Both the position numbers and the translations under genes were made by a program. Below are positions 40,701 through 46,315 of a stretch of 64,000 nucleotides of DNA, piece by piece. The notes beneath the pieces were generated by a model. It saw only the letters and a program-made list of their open reading frames with translations. It was not told the DNA's origin and ran no database searches. Source of the DNA: Elephas maximus indicus (Eukaryota; Chordata; Mammalia; Proboscidea; Elephantidae); assembly GCF_024166365.1 (NCBI RefSeq), contig NC_064825.1, positions 99,400,480-99,464,479 on the forward strand. The letters are read 5' to 3'. Numbering within the stretch: the first letter of the stretch is position 1; every line of letters starts with the position of its first letter.

Positions 40701-42706
40701 TGGTTCCGATCCACCAGGCGCTCCTTGGAAACCCTGTGGAGGCAGTTCTGTTCTGTCTTGTAGGGTAGCTATGAGTTGGAATTGACTCGATGGCAGTAGG
40801 TTTGGTTTTTTTTTTTTTGAGACACATGTTAAAATTTATAGATCTATATACCCAAAAAAAGGGTAGTAGTGGTTCAGTGGTGAAATTCTTGCCTTCCATG
40901 CAGTAGACCTGGGTTCGATTCCCGGCCAACGCACCTCAAGCACAGCTACCACTCATCTGTCAGTGGAGGCCTGTGTGTTGCTGTGATGCTGAAATGTTTC
41001 AGCAGAGCTTCCAAACCAAAACAGACCAGGAAGAATGGCCTGGCGATCTGCTTCCAAAAAATCAGCCAATGAATCAGCCAGTGAAAACCCTATGGCCCAC
41101 AGCAGTCCGATGCCATTGTGCATGGGGTCGCCATGAGTTGGGCTGAGTAGACAGCAGCCAACATTAACAATACACACACACAAAAGGCAATGAGATTAGA
41201 GAGAAAAAGCTGTCCAAGGCCACACACCTTGTCAATGACTGGTGGCATCTGAACCTCAGCCGATGTGACTTTCAAGCTGGTGTGACTTTCAAGCATGTGA
41301 CTTTCTGCATCCTGGGGGACTTTGGCCTTCTGAATGGAACACAGGACCGAGAGCTGTCAAGACCAAGTCTCTGAATTTAAGGTGCTTTGCACCAAAAGGA
41401 GTCTTGGTGGCACAGTGGTTAAGAGCTCAGGCTGCTAACCAAAAGGTTGGCAGTTTGAATCCACCAGCCACTCCTTGAAAACTCTATGGGGCAGTTCTGC
41501 TCTGTCCTATAGGGTCACTATGAGTCTGAATCAATGGCAATGGGTTTTTTGGTTTTCACCAAATACTAAGCTTTTCCCTCCATCAACCAGTTATACAAAA
41601 AAAAGGAAAAAACAAATCTGTTGCTGTCTAGTTGATTCCAACTCATAATAACCCTGTAGGACCAAGGAGCCCTGGTGGCACATGGTTAAAGTGAGTGATG
41701 CTCCCACCAGTGGCTCTGTGGGAGAACAGTGTGGCAGTCTGTTTTTGTAGAGATTTACAGCCTTGGAAACCCCATGGGGTCGCTATGAGTTGGCATTGAC
41801 TCCATGGCAGTGGGTTTTGGAATCTTTACAGGAGCAGGTTGCCACATCTTTCTCCCATGGAGTGGCTGGTGGGTTCGAGCCACCGGCTTTTCAGTTAGTA
41901 GCCAAGCTCTTAATCACTGCATTAACAAGACTCTCTTAACCAGCTTTAGGAGGGGCTCAGTCCTGGAAGCTTGTGGCCTTTTTTTTTTTTCAAATTTTAG
42001 GCCAACCCGTTGGAGGATTGATGGGAGATTTATCTTTTGGTTTCCCTTTTACCCAATCAGACTGGATCAACCAAGTGTACCTGCCGGAAAACCATGCCCG
42101 GCTCAAGGCTGCCCACACGTATGTCTCCGAGGAGCTCAGGGCCCTGAGGATCCCCTTCCTGAATCGTGGGGCAGGCTTCTTCATCTGGGCTGACCTGAGA
42201 AAGGTAATGCAGGTGAAGGTGGAGACTGAGAGGCAATTCTAAGCCTTCATCCAACAGGTGGGGAGCGGGGGGGCGGTGCAGAGCCTGCTGCAGTCTCAGC
42301 TGCATCCCGAGCGCCTTCCATCCTCCCAGTACCTGTCCAAGGGCACCTTTGAGGAGGAAATGCTGCTCTGGCGCCGCTTTTTGGACAACAAGGTGCTGCT
42401 GTCCTCTGGCAAGGCCTTTGAGTGTATAGAGCCTGGCTGGTTTCGCTTCATCTTCGCAGACAACGCCCACCAGCTTCGCCTGGGTGAGCTGTCCACCTTC
42501 CCAGCCCAGCTTCTCACTGCGCCCTTCATCCTGCCCTCCTTCTTCTGGCCCAGCAGACCCACCCATTCGGCCATCAGTGCTGACCGGGCCTTCATGTCCC
42601 CTTTCCAGGAATGCAGAGGGTCCGGCAGGTGCTCGAGGGCAAATCCCAGGTGGCAGAAGACCCCCCTTCCTCTCAGACCCAGGAGCCCAGCAGCCAGCCC
42701 AGGTGA
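19431..42706 (+). CDS. ACCS: ACCS, ACC synthase homologue (PLP enzyme), 14 coding exons
   Basis: Joined exons 19431-19712, 22381-22440, 28675-28745, 29903-29972, 30421-30487, 33117-33214, 33732-33809, 34984-35084, 36334-36423, 39027-39072, 39188-39329, 42061-42203, 42330-42483, 42609-42706 total 1500 nt, a 499-residue protein (501 in human as I recall). All junctions keep frame and all introns are GT-AG. It is a fold-type I PLP enzyme: NLGTSEN at about 98-104, PTPYY 189-193, NPQNPLG 253-259, DEVY 284-287, Schiff-base Lys321 in TSKDFG, phosphate-binding Arg329, carboxylate-binding Arg455 in GWFRF. It resembles plant ACC synthase, but the human protein is reported not to make ACC; its physiological reaction is unclear. 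Probably cytosolic; no signal peptide or membrane segment. The start ATG sits directly at the acceptor of exon 2. No lesion seen. Confidence 0.93.
19769..19918 (+). repeat. Tandem 75-bp duplication with CCAAT motifs
   Basis: The unit beginning 'accttggccaatagga' starts at 19771 and again at 19846. Each contains 'cagcccccagctt'/'aagcccccagctt' and a CCAAT box. It lies just inside ACCS intron 1 of the coding part. Confidence 0.75.
19984..20142 (-). repeat. Old AfroSINE, inverted
   Basis: Diverged body with 'ctctataggattttcatggc' and the head 'ccacctagggactccct' in reverse complement. Confidence 0.6.
20143..22380. other. ACCS intron, ancient repeat remnants
   Basis: Holds MIR- and L2-like pieces (e.g. 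'ggcatataatatattcaata' and 'ctgtcctcatggggtttgtg') and, at about 20625-21095, an old MLT-type LTR-like repeat with 'ttgctgtgtaacaaattact'. No exon-like homology seen. Confidence 0.4.
22381..22440 (+). CDS. ACCS: ACCS coding exon 2 (95-114)
   Basis: GIINLGTSENKLCFDLLSRR, containing the TSEN substrate-pocket motif. Acceptor tctccag, donor CGG|GTAAGT, phase 0 at both ends. Confidence 0.95.
23001..23160 (+). repeat. AfroSINE
   Basis: 'ggtggcgtagtggttaagag' head, 'gctaaccaaaaggttggcag', tail with 'aatcgactcgacggcagtga' and T-rich end. Confidence 0.9.
23459..23663 (+). repeat. AfroSINE variant with RTE-like middle
   Basis: Between head and tail it carries 'ggaagaaaggcctgacaacc' and 'atcagccgttgaaaacc', sequence also present near the RTE 5' end (24840-24900). 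Ends 'ttggaaccgacctgacagca'. Confidence 0.75.
23666..23960 (+). repeat. tRNA-Gly-headed SINE with RTE-derived body
   Basis: The head 'ggctcagtggtagaattctt' followed by 'ggtttgagtcctggcc' gives tRNA-Gly A and B boxes. The body ('ctgtctgtcattggaggctt', 'tttcagcagagcttccagac') matches the 5' end of the RTE at 24707, and the tail ('ggggttgccacgagttgggg') resembles the RTE/AfroSINE tail. A second copy lies at 40861-41170. Confidence 0.75.
24148..24640 (-). mobile_element. RTE LINE 3' fragment, inverted
   Basis: Minus-strand 5'-truncated RTE copy ending in (CAA)n at the left ('gttgttgttaggtgccgacg'). It stops 66 bases before a full-length plus-strand RTE, giving a head-to-head pair. Confidence 0.9.
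24707..27938 (+). mobile_element. Full-length RTE LINE (RTE1-like)
   Basis: A 3.23-kb insertion in ACCS intron 3 flanked by the 12-bp direct repeat caattcagacta (24695-24706 and 27939-27950). The 5' region is followed by an AP endonuclease domain (from about 25085; GISELKWTGIGHF and IITGNWNAKVGN motifs) and a reverse transcriptase domain (26192-27200; KNKAPGIDGI, QAGFRRGRG, CFIDYAKAFDCVD, then YADDTT), and a 3' part ending in (CAA)n. The frame is interrupted by several stops, for example TGA at 25129-25131 and 25672-25674, so it is not active. Its low general decay suggests a fairly young copy. Confidence 0.95.
28383..28500 (+). repeat. MIR SINE fragment
   Basis: 'ctctgccacttgctagctct' and 'cctcagtttcctcatttgta' are the diagnostic MIR core. 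Confidence 0.75.
28675..28745 (+). CDS. ACCS: ACCS coding exon 3 (115-138)
   Basis: LSQSDMLQIEPSLLQYADWR then GHQ and a split codon. Acceptor tccccag, donor AGTT|GTAAGT. Confidence 0.95.
28764..28984 (+). mobile_element. MER20-like hAT DNA transposon
   Basis: 'ggcaatgtctagagacattt', 'gttgtcacaactgggaaggt' and 'acaaagaattatccagacca' are typical of MER20. Lies directly after the third ACCS coding exon. Confidence 0.85.
29342..29560 (+). repeat. MIR SINE
   Basis: Near full-length: 'ctggagtcagactactgggt', 'tttcttcatctgtaaaatgg', 'gaaggttaaatgagtaaa'. Confidence 0.75.
29903..29972 (+). CDS. ACCS: ACCS coding exon 4 (138-161)
   Basis: Completes Phe138, then LREELAKFLSFYCKSPAPLK and PEN. Acceptor tctctag, donor AAT|GTGAGT. 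Confidence 0.95.
30421..30487 (+). CDS. ACCS: ACCS coding exon 5 (162-184)
   Basis: VVVLNGCTSLFSALATVLCE and AG plus the first base of Glu184. Sixty-seven bases, one more than the ACCSL homologue. Donor GGGG|GTAAGT. Confidence 0.95.
31165..31350 (-). repeat. MIR SINE, inverted
   Basis: 'atccccatttcacagatcag' and 'gtcacacagagagcaggtag' are the reverse-complement MIR core. Confidence 0.7.
31865..32380 (-). mobile_element. MaLR-like solo LTR
   Basis: Minus-strand copy of the LTR type at 49789-50307, from 'tgtcttagtcagttagtgcc' to 'ttcaatccatgaca'. Flanking pentamers are near-matches (atgac and gtgac). Solo LTR fossil in ACCS intron 5-6 region, no internal sequence. Confidence 0.6.
32560..32720 (+). 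repeat. MIR-like fragment
   Basis: 'tttcctcactcatctgtgaa' and 'gacgatcagatgagatacaa' match the MIR 3' half. Confidence 0.6.
32728..32890 (-). repeat. AfroSINE, inverted
   Basis: Tail first ('cactgccgtcgagtcgattc'), then 'agtagaactgccccatagag' and head complement 'atgccaccagggtttcc'. Confidence 0.9.
33117..33214 (+). CDS. ACCS: ACCS coding exon 6 (184-216)
   Basis: (E)AFLIPTPYYGAITEHVYVY continuing GKVRLVYVYLDSK. The aromatic pair of PTPYY stacks near PLP in relatives. Donor AAG|GTAAGA. Confidence 0.95.
33732..33809 (+). CDS. ACCS: ACCS coding exon 7 (217-242)
   Basis: VTGPDTRPFQLTVEKLEIAL then QGAHSE. The donor GAG|GTCTGG is weak, but frame and homology require it. Confidence 0.9.
34196..34405 (+). 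repeat. AfroSINE variant with RTE-like middle
   Basis: 'gagtccctgggtggtgtgaa' head, then 'gaagaaagacctggcaatct' shared with the RTE 5' region, tail 'tgtcaactcgacggcaagtg'. Confidence 0.85.
34406..34552 (+). repeat. AfroSINE directly behind another
   Basis: 'ggtggtgcagtggttaagag' through 'tcaacttgatggcaatgggt'. It starts exactly where the preceding SINE tail ends, so one inserted into the other's tail. Confidence 0.85.
34984..35084 (+). CDS. ACCS: ACCS coding exon 8 (243-276)
   Basis: GVKVKGLILINPQNPLGDIY then SPGELQEYLEFAK and part of Arg276. Contains the PLP-contacting Asn of NPLG. Donor AGAG|GTGAGG. Confidence 0.95.
35213..35389 (+). repeat. AfroSINE
   Basis: 'ggagccctggtagcacagtg' through 'aattgacttgacagcaatgg' plus a long T run, 130 bases after ACCS exon 8. 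Confidence 0.9.
35612..35765 (-). repeat. AfroSINE, inverted
   Basis: 'gttgccgtccagtcaattct' to 'tgccaccagggctccc'. First of an adjacent inverted pair of same-strand copies. Confidence 0.9.
35776..35941 (-). repeat. AfroSINE, inverted
   Basis: 'cattgccgtcgagtcaattc' to 'tatgccaccatggtttcc'. Separated from the previous copy by about ten bases. Confidence 0.9.
36334..36423 (+). CDS. ACCS: ACCS coding exon 9 (276-306)
   Basis: HKLHVVMDEVYMLSVFEESA then AYSSVLGLE. Asp284 (pyridine nitrogen) and Tyr287 (O3') by homology. Donor AAAG|GTGAGG. Confidence 0.95.
36582..37040 (-). mobile_element. MaLR-like solo LTR
   Basis: Begins 'agtgtcctagtgctgtataa' and ends 'cataaaattaaccatcat', the reverse complement of an MLT1/MST-like LTR. 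Diverged from the copies at 31865 and 48422, so probably an older subfamily. No internal region. Confidence 0.5.
37730..38695 (+). repeat. Afrotherian LINE-1-like 3' region
   Basis: Carries 'gcgtctggggtcttaaaacc', 'gcggccatctaagatgcatc' and 'gactgccctgacagggaaca', ends with 'taaactttcacctaaagcac' and an A-rich tail near 38695. The reverse complement of 1-407 matches its second half. Assigned to a LINE-1 3' UTR by its tail and abundance. Confidence 0.5.
38735..38925 (+). mobile_element. Non-autonomous hAT-type element
   Basis: Same family as 2111-2345: 'aggcaggcaaactgtaaagg' to 'tatagtttgctgacccc', with an internal 'caataaaactttatttacaa'. Confidence 0.65.
39027..39072 (+). CDS. ACCS: ACCS coding exon 10 (306-321), PLP lysine
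   Basis: (R)LPDPQRTHVMWSTSK; Lys321 is the predicted Schiff-base lysine. Acceptor ctgcag, donor AAG|GTGAGT. Confidence 0.95.
39188..39329 (+). CDS. ACCS: ACCS coding exon 11 (322-369)
   Basis: DFGMSGVRFGTLYTENQDVA continuing to QLLRDH. Arg329 is the phosphate-binding residue by homology. Donor CATG|GTGACT. Confidence 0.95.
39455..39660 (+). repeat. MIR SINE
   Basis: 'ttggtttcctcatctgtaaa' with preceding 'tggcacattacttcacctcc' matches MIR. Confidence 0.65.
39898..40128 (-). mobile_element. Old RTE LINE fragment, inverted
   Basis: 'tgttgttgctgttagtcacg', 'aatgaaatgttgcccagtcc' and 'gacaacatgtccaaagtaag' follow the RTE 3' end with more decay than other copies here. Confidence 0.75.
40130..40645 (+). 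mobile_element. Ancient LINE-1 3' end (L1M type)
   Basis: 'gggaatgtaaaatgctacaa', 'gactggataaacaaactgtg', 'gctgagtgaaagaagccagt' are the conserved ORF2-end/3' UTR text of old mammalian LINE-1. It resumes for about 40 bases after the SINE at 40649-40819. Confidence 0.8.
40649..40819 (+). repeat. AfroSINE inside the LINE-1
   Basis: 'gaaaccctggtggtgtagtg' to 'aattgactcgatggcagtag', inserted in the L1M fragment. Confidence 0.9.
40861..41170 (+). repeat. tRNA-Gly-headed SINE with RTE-derived body
   Basis: The first 70 bases follow tRNA-Gly(GCC) closely ('tggttcagtggtgaaattct', 'gggttcgattcccggcca'). The body then matches the RTE 5' end ('gtgtgttgctgtgatgctga', 'caggaagaatggcctggcga'), and the tail ('ggggtcgccatgagttgggc') resembles the RTE/AfroSINE tail. 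Confidence 0.8.
41397..41557 (+). repeat. AfroSINE
   Basis: 'ggagtcttggtggcacagtg' to 'aatcaatggcaatgggtttt'. Confidence 0.9.
41603..41937 (-). repeat. Nested AfroSINEs: minus copy split by a plus copy
   Basis: A minus-strand SINE occupies 41603-41663 and resumes at 41820-41937 ('acaggagcaggttgccacat' to head). The plus-strand copy at 41664-41819 ('ggagccctggtggcacatgg' to 'tggcattgactccatggcag') interrupts it. The plus copy is therefore the younger one. Confidence 0.8.
42061..42203 (+). CDS. ACCS: ACCS coding exon 12 (369-416)
   Basis: (D)WINQVYLPENHARLKAAHT to FFIWADLRK. The intron before it is full of nested SINEs. Acceptor atcag, donor AAG|GTAATG. Confidence 0.95.
42330..42483 (+). CDS. 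ACCS: ACCS coding exon 13 (417-468)
   Basis: YLSKGTFEEEMLLWRRFLDN to GWFRFIFADNAHQLRL. Arg455 binds the substrate carboxylate by homology. Acceptor tcccag, donor CTGG|GTGAGC. Confidence 0.95.
42609..42706 (+). CDS. ACCS: ACCS last coding exon (468-499)
   Basis: (G)MQRVRQVLEGKSQVAEDPP then SSQTQEPSSQPR and TGA at 42704-42706. Low-complexity Ser/Gln/Pro tail as in the human protein. Confidence 0.93.
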
Positions 42707-43055
42707 ACTGGTTGTGGACTTGTGGCCGGAGGGCCTGGCCGCCACTACTGGCCTAGGCATCCAAGGCTGCGGGAGGCTGATTGTGGAAGAGCCATTTGAC
42801 AGGGGGATGCCTGACTTGGCCTGACTCCTGAAGAGGAAGAGCTGTTTCTGGCCTCTTTCTGTGGCTGTGTGAGACTCCTTAAGCTGTGTTTGAACCCCCC
42901 TCCCCCCCCCCCAATTAAACCCTACAGGGGGGAACTAGAAGCCTCTGTTGTGAGTAATCTGCAGAACAGAGGAGTCGTGACTGCTCCTAACTAACCACAG
43001 CCCTCGGCCCCCTGAGGATGTGAAAGGGAAATAAACAACCTGTACCTGCTTTTTG
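42707..43055 (+). other. ACCS: ACCS 3' UTR with two poly(A) signals
   Basis: After the stop there is an ATTAAA at 42914-42919 next to a C-rich run, and an AATAAA at 43030-43035. Either could end the transcript. The sequence after 43055 loses gene-like character. Confidence 0.6.
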
Positions 43056-44150
43056 ATAGCTCCTTCATCCCTCATTCTTTATTGCCAAGGAAACCAGCTG
43101 AAGGAAGAGCACATACAAGAGAGAATATGCCTAAAAAATAAAAAGGAGTGATAATTTTTAGGCTCCAAGGGGAATGGATTTAATTCTGTGTGTTCAGACT
43201 GTCCTCCCCGGACCTAGGATACAGGGCCCCAGAGCACACAGGAACCTGTGTGGCCTCGGTCCAGGATGAAGCGAACAGGACCCAGGTGGGAGTCAGGAGC
43301 CCCTCCATCTTCCCCCTGTTCCTGGAAAGAAGCCATCTTCACTGGTGTCCCCAAAGCAGAGTGACCTCACAAAGACTTGAGGGGAGAGTCTGGGCCAGGA
43401 ACCCTGATCTGAGGCTGCTGAGTGGCCAAGCTGCCCAAAGCTGGCCTTCTCACCCTAAGACTACAAAGGAAGGGCCGCCGACCCCATCTCCAAGGGTGCT
43501 TTGGCTCAGAGCCCAAATGAAAGCTCTGTGACACAAACTTAGAGCTGTGTGTGAGGACTCTTCTTAGGTGCTGACACTCCTGCTTGGAAAACTCTTTCTC
43601 TCCTTGTTCCACCTTTAAAGATAATGTCAGCGAAATCAGTGTTTCTGTACTGTAGATCTTGCCATTTTGGCTTAGGATTGGTTTCATCCTGCTTTCATTC
43701 ATTCACTCATACTCTCTGCCTCTCTTTTACTGGACACCATCTACACGCCAGACAGTATGCTGGGTAATTCACATGCATGATTTCTAACTCCACAGTAATC
43801 CTGGGGGGCTGCCATTATTATCCCTGCTTTGCAAACGAGGAAACTGAGTCTCAGAGAGATTGGACGATATTCTAAAGGTCATATAAATAAAAAGGAGCAG
43901 ATTCAAAGTGTGCTTGGTTTGATTCAAAGTCCTGTGCTCTTTCTACTTTGGCAAACCAAGTCCAAGTAGAACTCTCGGACTTTGTAGTCCTGAGAGCCAG
44001 ACTTTATGTTGTCATCTTCATCATTCTTTTTTTTACATCATTGGCTAAGTAGCAATCCTTTCTACTCCCATATCTAGGAAGGGACAGTATCAGGATTCGT
44101 TTTACTGAAATGCCTTCAGCTTTTATGCAGGGTCAGTATAAGCTTTTATA
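43036..44150. other. ACCS-EXT2 intergenic sequence
   Basis: Apart from a MIR (about 43735-43935, 'gaggaaactgagtctcagag') nothing is recognised. Open frames of about 110 codons here have no gene-like features. Confidence 0.5.
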
Positions 44151-44362
44151 GGGGGTTCTGGGTGGTACAAATGGTTAAGTGTTTGACTGATAACCAAAAG
44201 GTTGGCAGTTTGAACCTACCCAGAGACGCCTCAGAAGAAAGGCCTGGCAATCTGCTTCCAGAAGTTCATAGCCTTGAAAACCCCACGGAGTGCAGTTCTA
44301 CTCTACAACACGTGGGGTTGCCGTGAGTGGGAATTGACTTCACAGCAACTGTTTGTTTTTGG
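44151..44362 (+). repeat. AfroSINE variant with RTE-like middle
   Basis: 'gggttctgggtggtacaaat', 'cagaagaaaggcctggcaat', tail 'gggaattgacttcacagcaa'. Confidence 0.8.
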
Positions 44363-44699
44363 TATAAGGAATGGCCACGCTAAGAGCCCTCTGCAACCCC
44401 TACAAAAGCTGCTATTGCAGACACTGCCATTACCGCGGAGGGTCCTGGGTGAACGATGTGACAAGTTCCTTTTAGAATTATCAGAACAGCGACTCCTCAT
44501 TTTTCTCAGAGGGAATCCAAGTTGACTACCCAGCACAGGCTGATTGGTCCAGGAATGTGGGCCTGAACTGTGCTCGTGACGATTGGAGTAGCAGAGGGGA
44601 GTCCTCCAGCCCCAGCTGGTTTGTGCCCTGCTGAATGGGTGTCCTTCCCGTGCCTTCCTTTACGTGTTGGACATATCTTTTAACGTTCACCTTATTGCT

Positions 44700-45131
44700 T
44701 TGTCCGTAACTGCAGCTCCCCAGCCATGTGCATGTGTAACCTGACAGTCTTTCAGCTGCACCACATATCTCTTACTTTCTCTTAGGGCTTCTCTCTCACC
44801 ATCCCATGGAACTCGTAGGGCACAAATGCAAACCAGAACTATGATGGAGTTCAAACTTTTGGGGCAATCCTTGAGCAATGGCAGACAAGAGCCAGTGGAT
44901 AAATATTTCTTCTGTACAGGTGGACAATTCTGTGGTACGTTCTACATGGCTCTTCAAAGTATTATCAACGGAATTGAGCCCCAGGTGCCCAGAGCAGTAA
45001 CCAGTTCTATAACGCATCCTTGGATTGGCTTTCTCTTTTAGTTTACTCATTCCAGTCTTCACGTTCTTTAAGATCTCTTCCAAAATACTTACCTGCACTA
45101 AGCCCTTTTCTCATGGAACCTGAGCTAAAAC
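44700..45131 (+). mobile_element. ERVL-type LTR remnant (approximate bounds)
   Basis: The right half ('gagccccaggtgcccagagc', 'gtaaccagttctataacgca') is homologous to 55940-56398, and the end 'ggaacctgagctaaaaca' fits an LTR 3' terminus. Both copies are old fossils; the left bound is uncertain. Confidence 0.4.
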
Positions 45132-45212
45132 AGAGTATAAATGATGGGTGGGCAAATCTATCATTTATTCTCTGAGCTGGGACTCCTTCCTCTAGCCACC
45201 TTAAGGTGTCCA

Positions 45213-45455
45213 GAAACGTACAGCGGTGCCCTGACTCTCCTGTCCAACAGGGGGCGCCGGCCCTGATGTCCCCGCATGCGCAGTGCGCTGTGTGCCGGAC
45301 GCCGCTGAGGCTGGTCGCCCAAGTCCTGCTTCCCGCCCGGTGGCACAGACCCGGTGCTGGCCCGGCGGCCGCTGACTGCACAGTCGGATTCGGGCGGCCG
45401 TGGCGCCACCCCCTCCCCGCCCCCGCCCGTGAGCCTATGACCTATGTCGAGGTTC
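45213..45455 (+). repeat. Decayed duplicate of the EXT2 promoter/exon 1 block
   Basis: Aligns to 52769-52995. From 45244 and 52802 the two run for 119 bases without a gap, and I count 93 identical positions (about 78%). Both carry a CTCF-like site (45244-45257, 52802-52815) and the palindromic 'cgcatgcgcagtgcgc' NRF1-type site (45273-45282, 52831-52840). Many differences are CpG to TpG or CpA in this copy, so it looks methylated and unselected. Homology ends before the exon 1 donor. Confidence 0.85.
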
Positions 45456-45859
45456 GAACGATTCTTGCTGACCCTTCTGGGTCCGTACCCTACAGTGATT
45501 GTACACGTTGTGCACCAGGACTTTGAATCCTTGCAAGATTTCTCTATTGTTGACAAAAAAAAAAAGTACAAGGAAAAATGTGTTTCCTGGAGTAATTGTA
45601 TGTTCCTTTATTTTCAATCAATGAGAATTCCTAAGCTAATAGATTAGTTGGGAGTCTTGGTTAAATATGACAAAAACCAGTAGAAATAGATCAAATTTAA
45701 AAAAGGGGGGGGGTGGCAGGCAGGCTGATTTATTAGATTGACGGAACTGGAAAGGGCAAGGACAGGTGTTTCAGGTATGGCTGTATCCAGGAGTTTCAGT
45801 GATGTCATCAGATTGTATGCTCTCCCTTTCTGGTTTCCTTTACGTGGCTGTATTTTCAG

Positions 45860-46315
45860 ACACCACCACCCATCTGTCAGTTTGTTGTACTGTGTGGCAT
45901 TCATGTTGCTGTGATGCTGGAAGCTATGCCAGCAGTATTTCAAATATGAGCAGGGTCGCCCATCGTGGACAGGTTTCAGCAGAAATTCCAGACTAAGACA
46001 CACTAGGAAAAAAGATCAGGTGACCTACTTTTGAAAATTAGCCACTAAAAATCTTATGGATCACAACAGAACATTGTCTGACCCGCTTGCTTTGGACAGG
46101 TCATCAGGAGGGATCAATTGCTGGAGAAGGACAGTGTTTGGTGACGCAGAGGGTGAAAGAGGGTAAGGGAAACTCTCAGTGAGATGGATTGGCACAGTAG
46201 CCGGAATGATGAACGTGCCAGTGATCATAAGGATGACGTAGGTCTGGGCAATGTTTTGTTCTGTTGTACATAGGTCACCATGAGTTGGAGTTGACTCGAT
46301 GGCAGCTATCTATAT
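45860..46315 (+). mobile_element. Internally deleted RTE (5' end joined to 3' end)
   Basis: The first ~220 bases match the 5' end of the RTE at 24707 ('gttgctgtgatgctggaagc') and the rest matches its 3' end ('gtcatcaggagggatcaatt'). It is bracketed by the 12-bp direct repeat ctgtattttcag at 45848-45859 and 46316-46327. Confidence 0.9.

Noticed and set aside
40863-40935. A tRNA-Gly gene
   Set aside because: It keeps A and B boxes, but it is the head of a SINE and the acceptor stem does not close properly.
42258-42824. A 188-codon open frame ending after ACCS
   Set aside because: It is intron read-through across ACCS exons 13 and 14 in frame by chance, past the true exon borders.
45444-45647. 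A 67-codon frame (RFERFLLTLLGPYPTVIVHV) behind the EXT2 promoter copy
   Set aside because: It looked protein-like and near a poly(A) tract, suggesting a retrocopy, but I cannot match it to EXT2 or any family, and homology to EXT2 stops before the splice junction.
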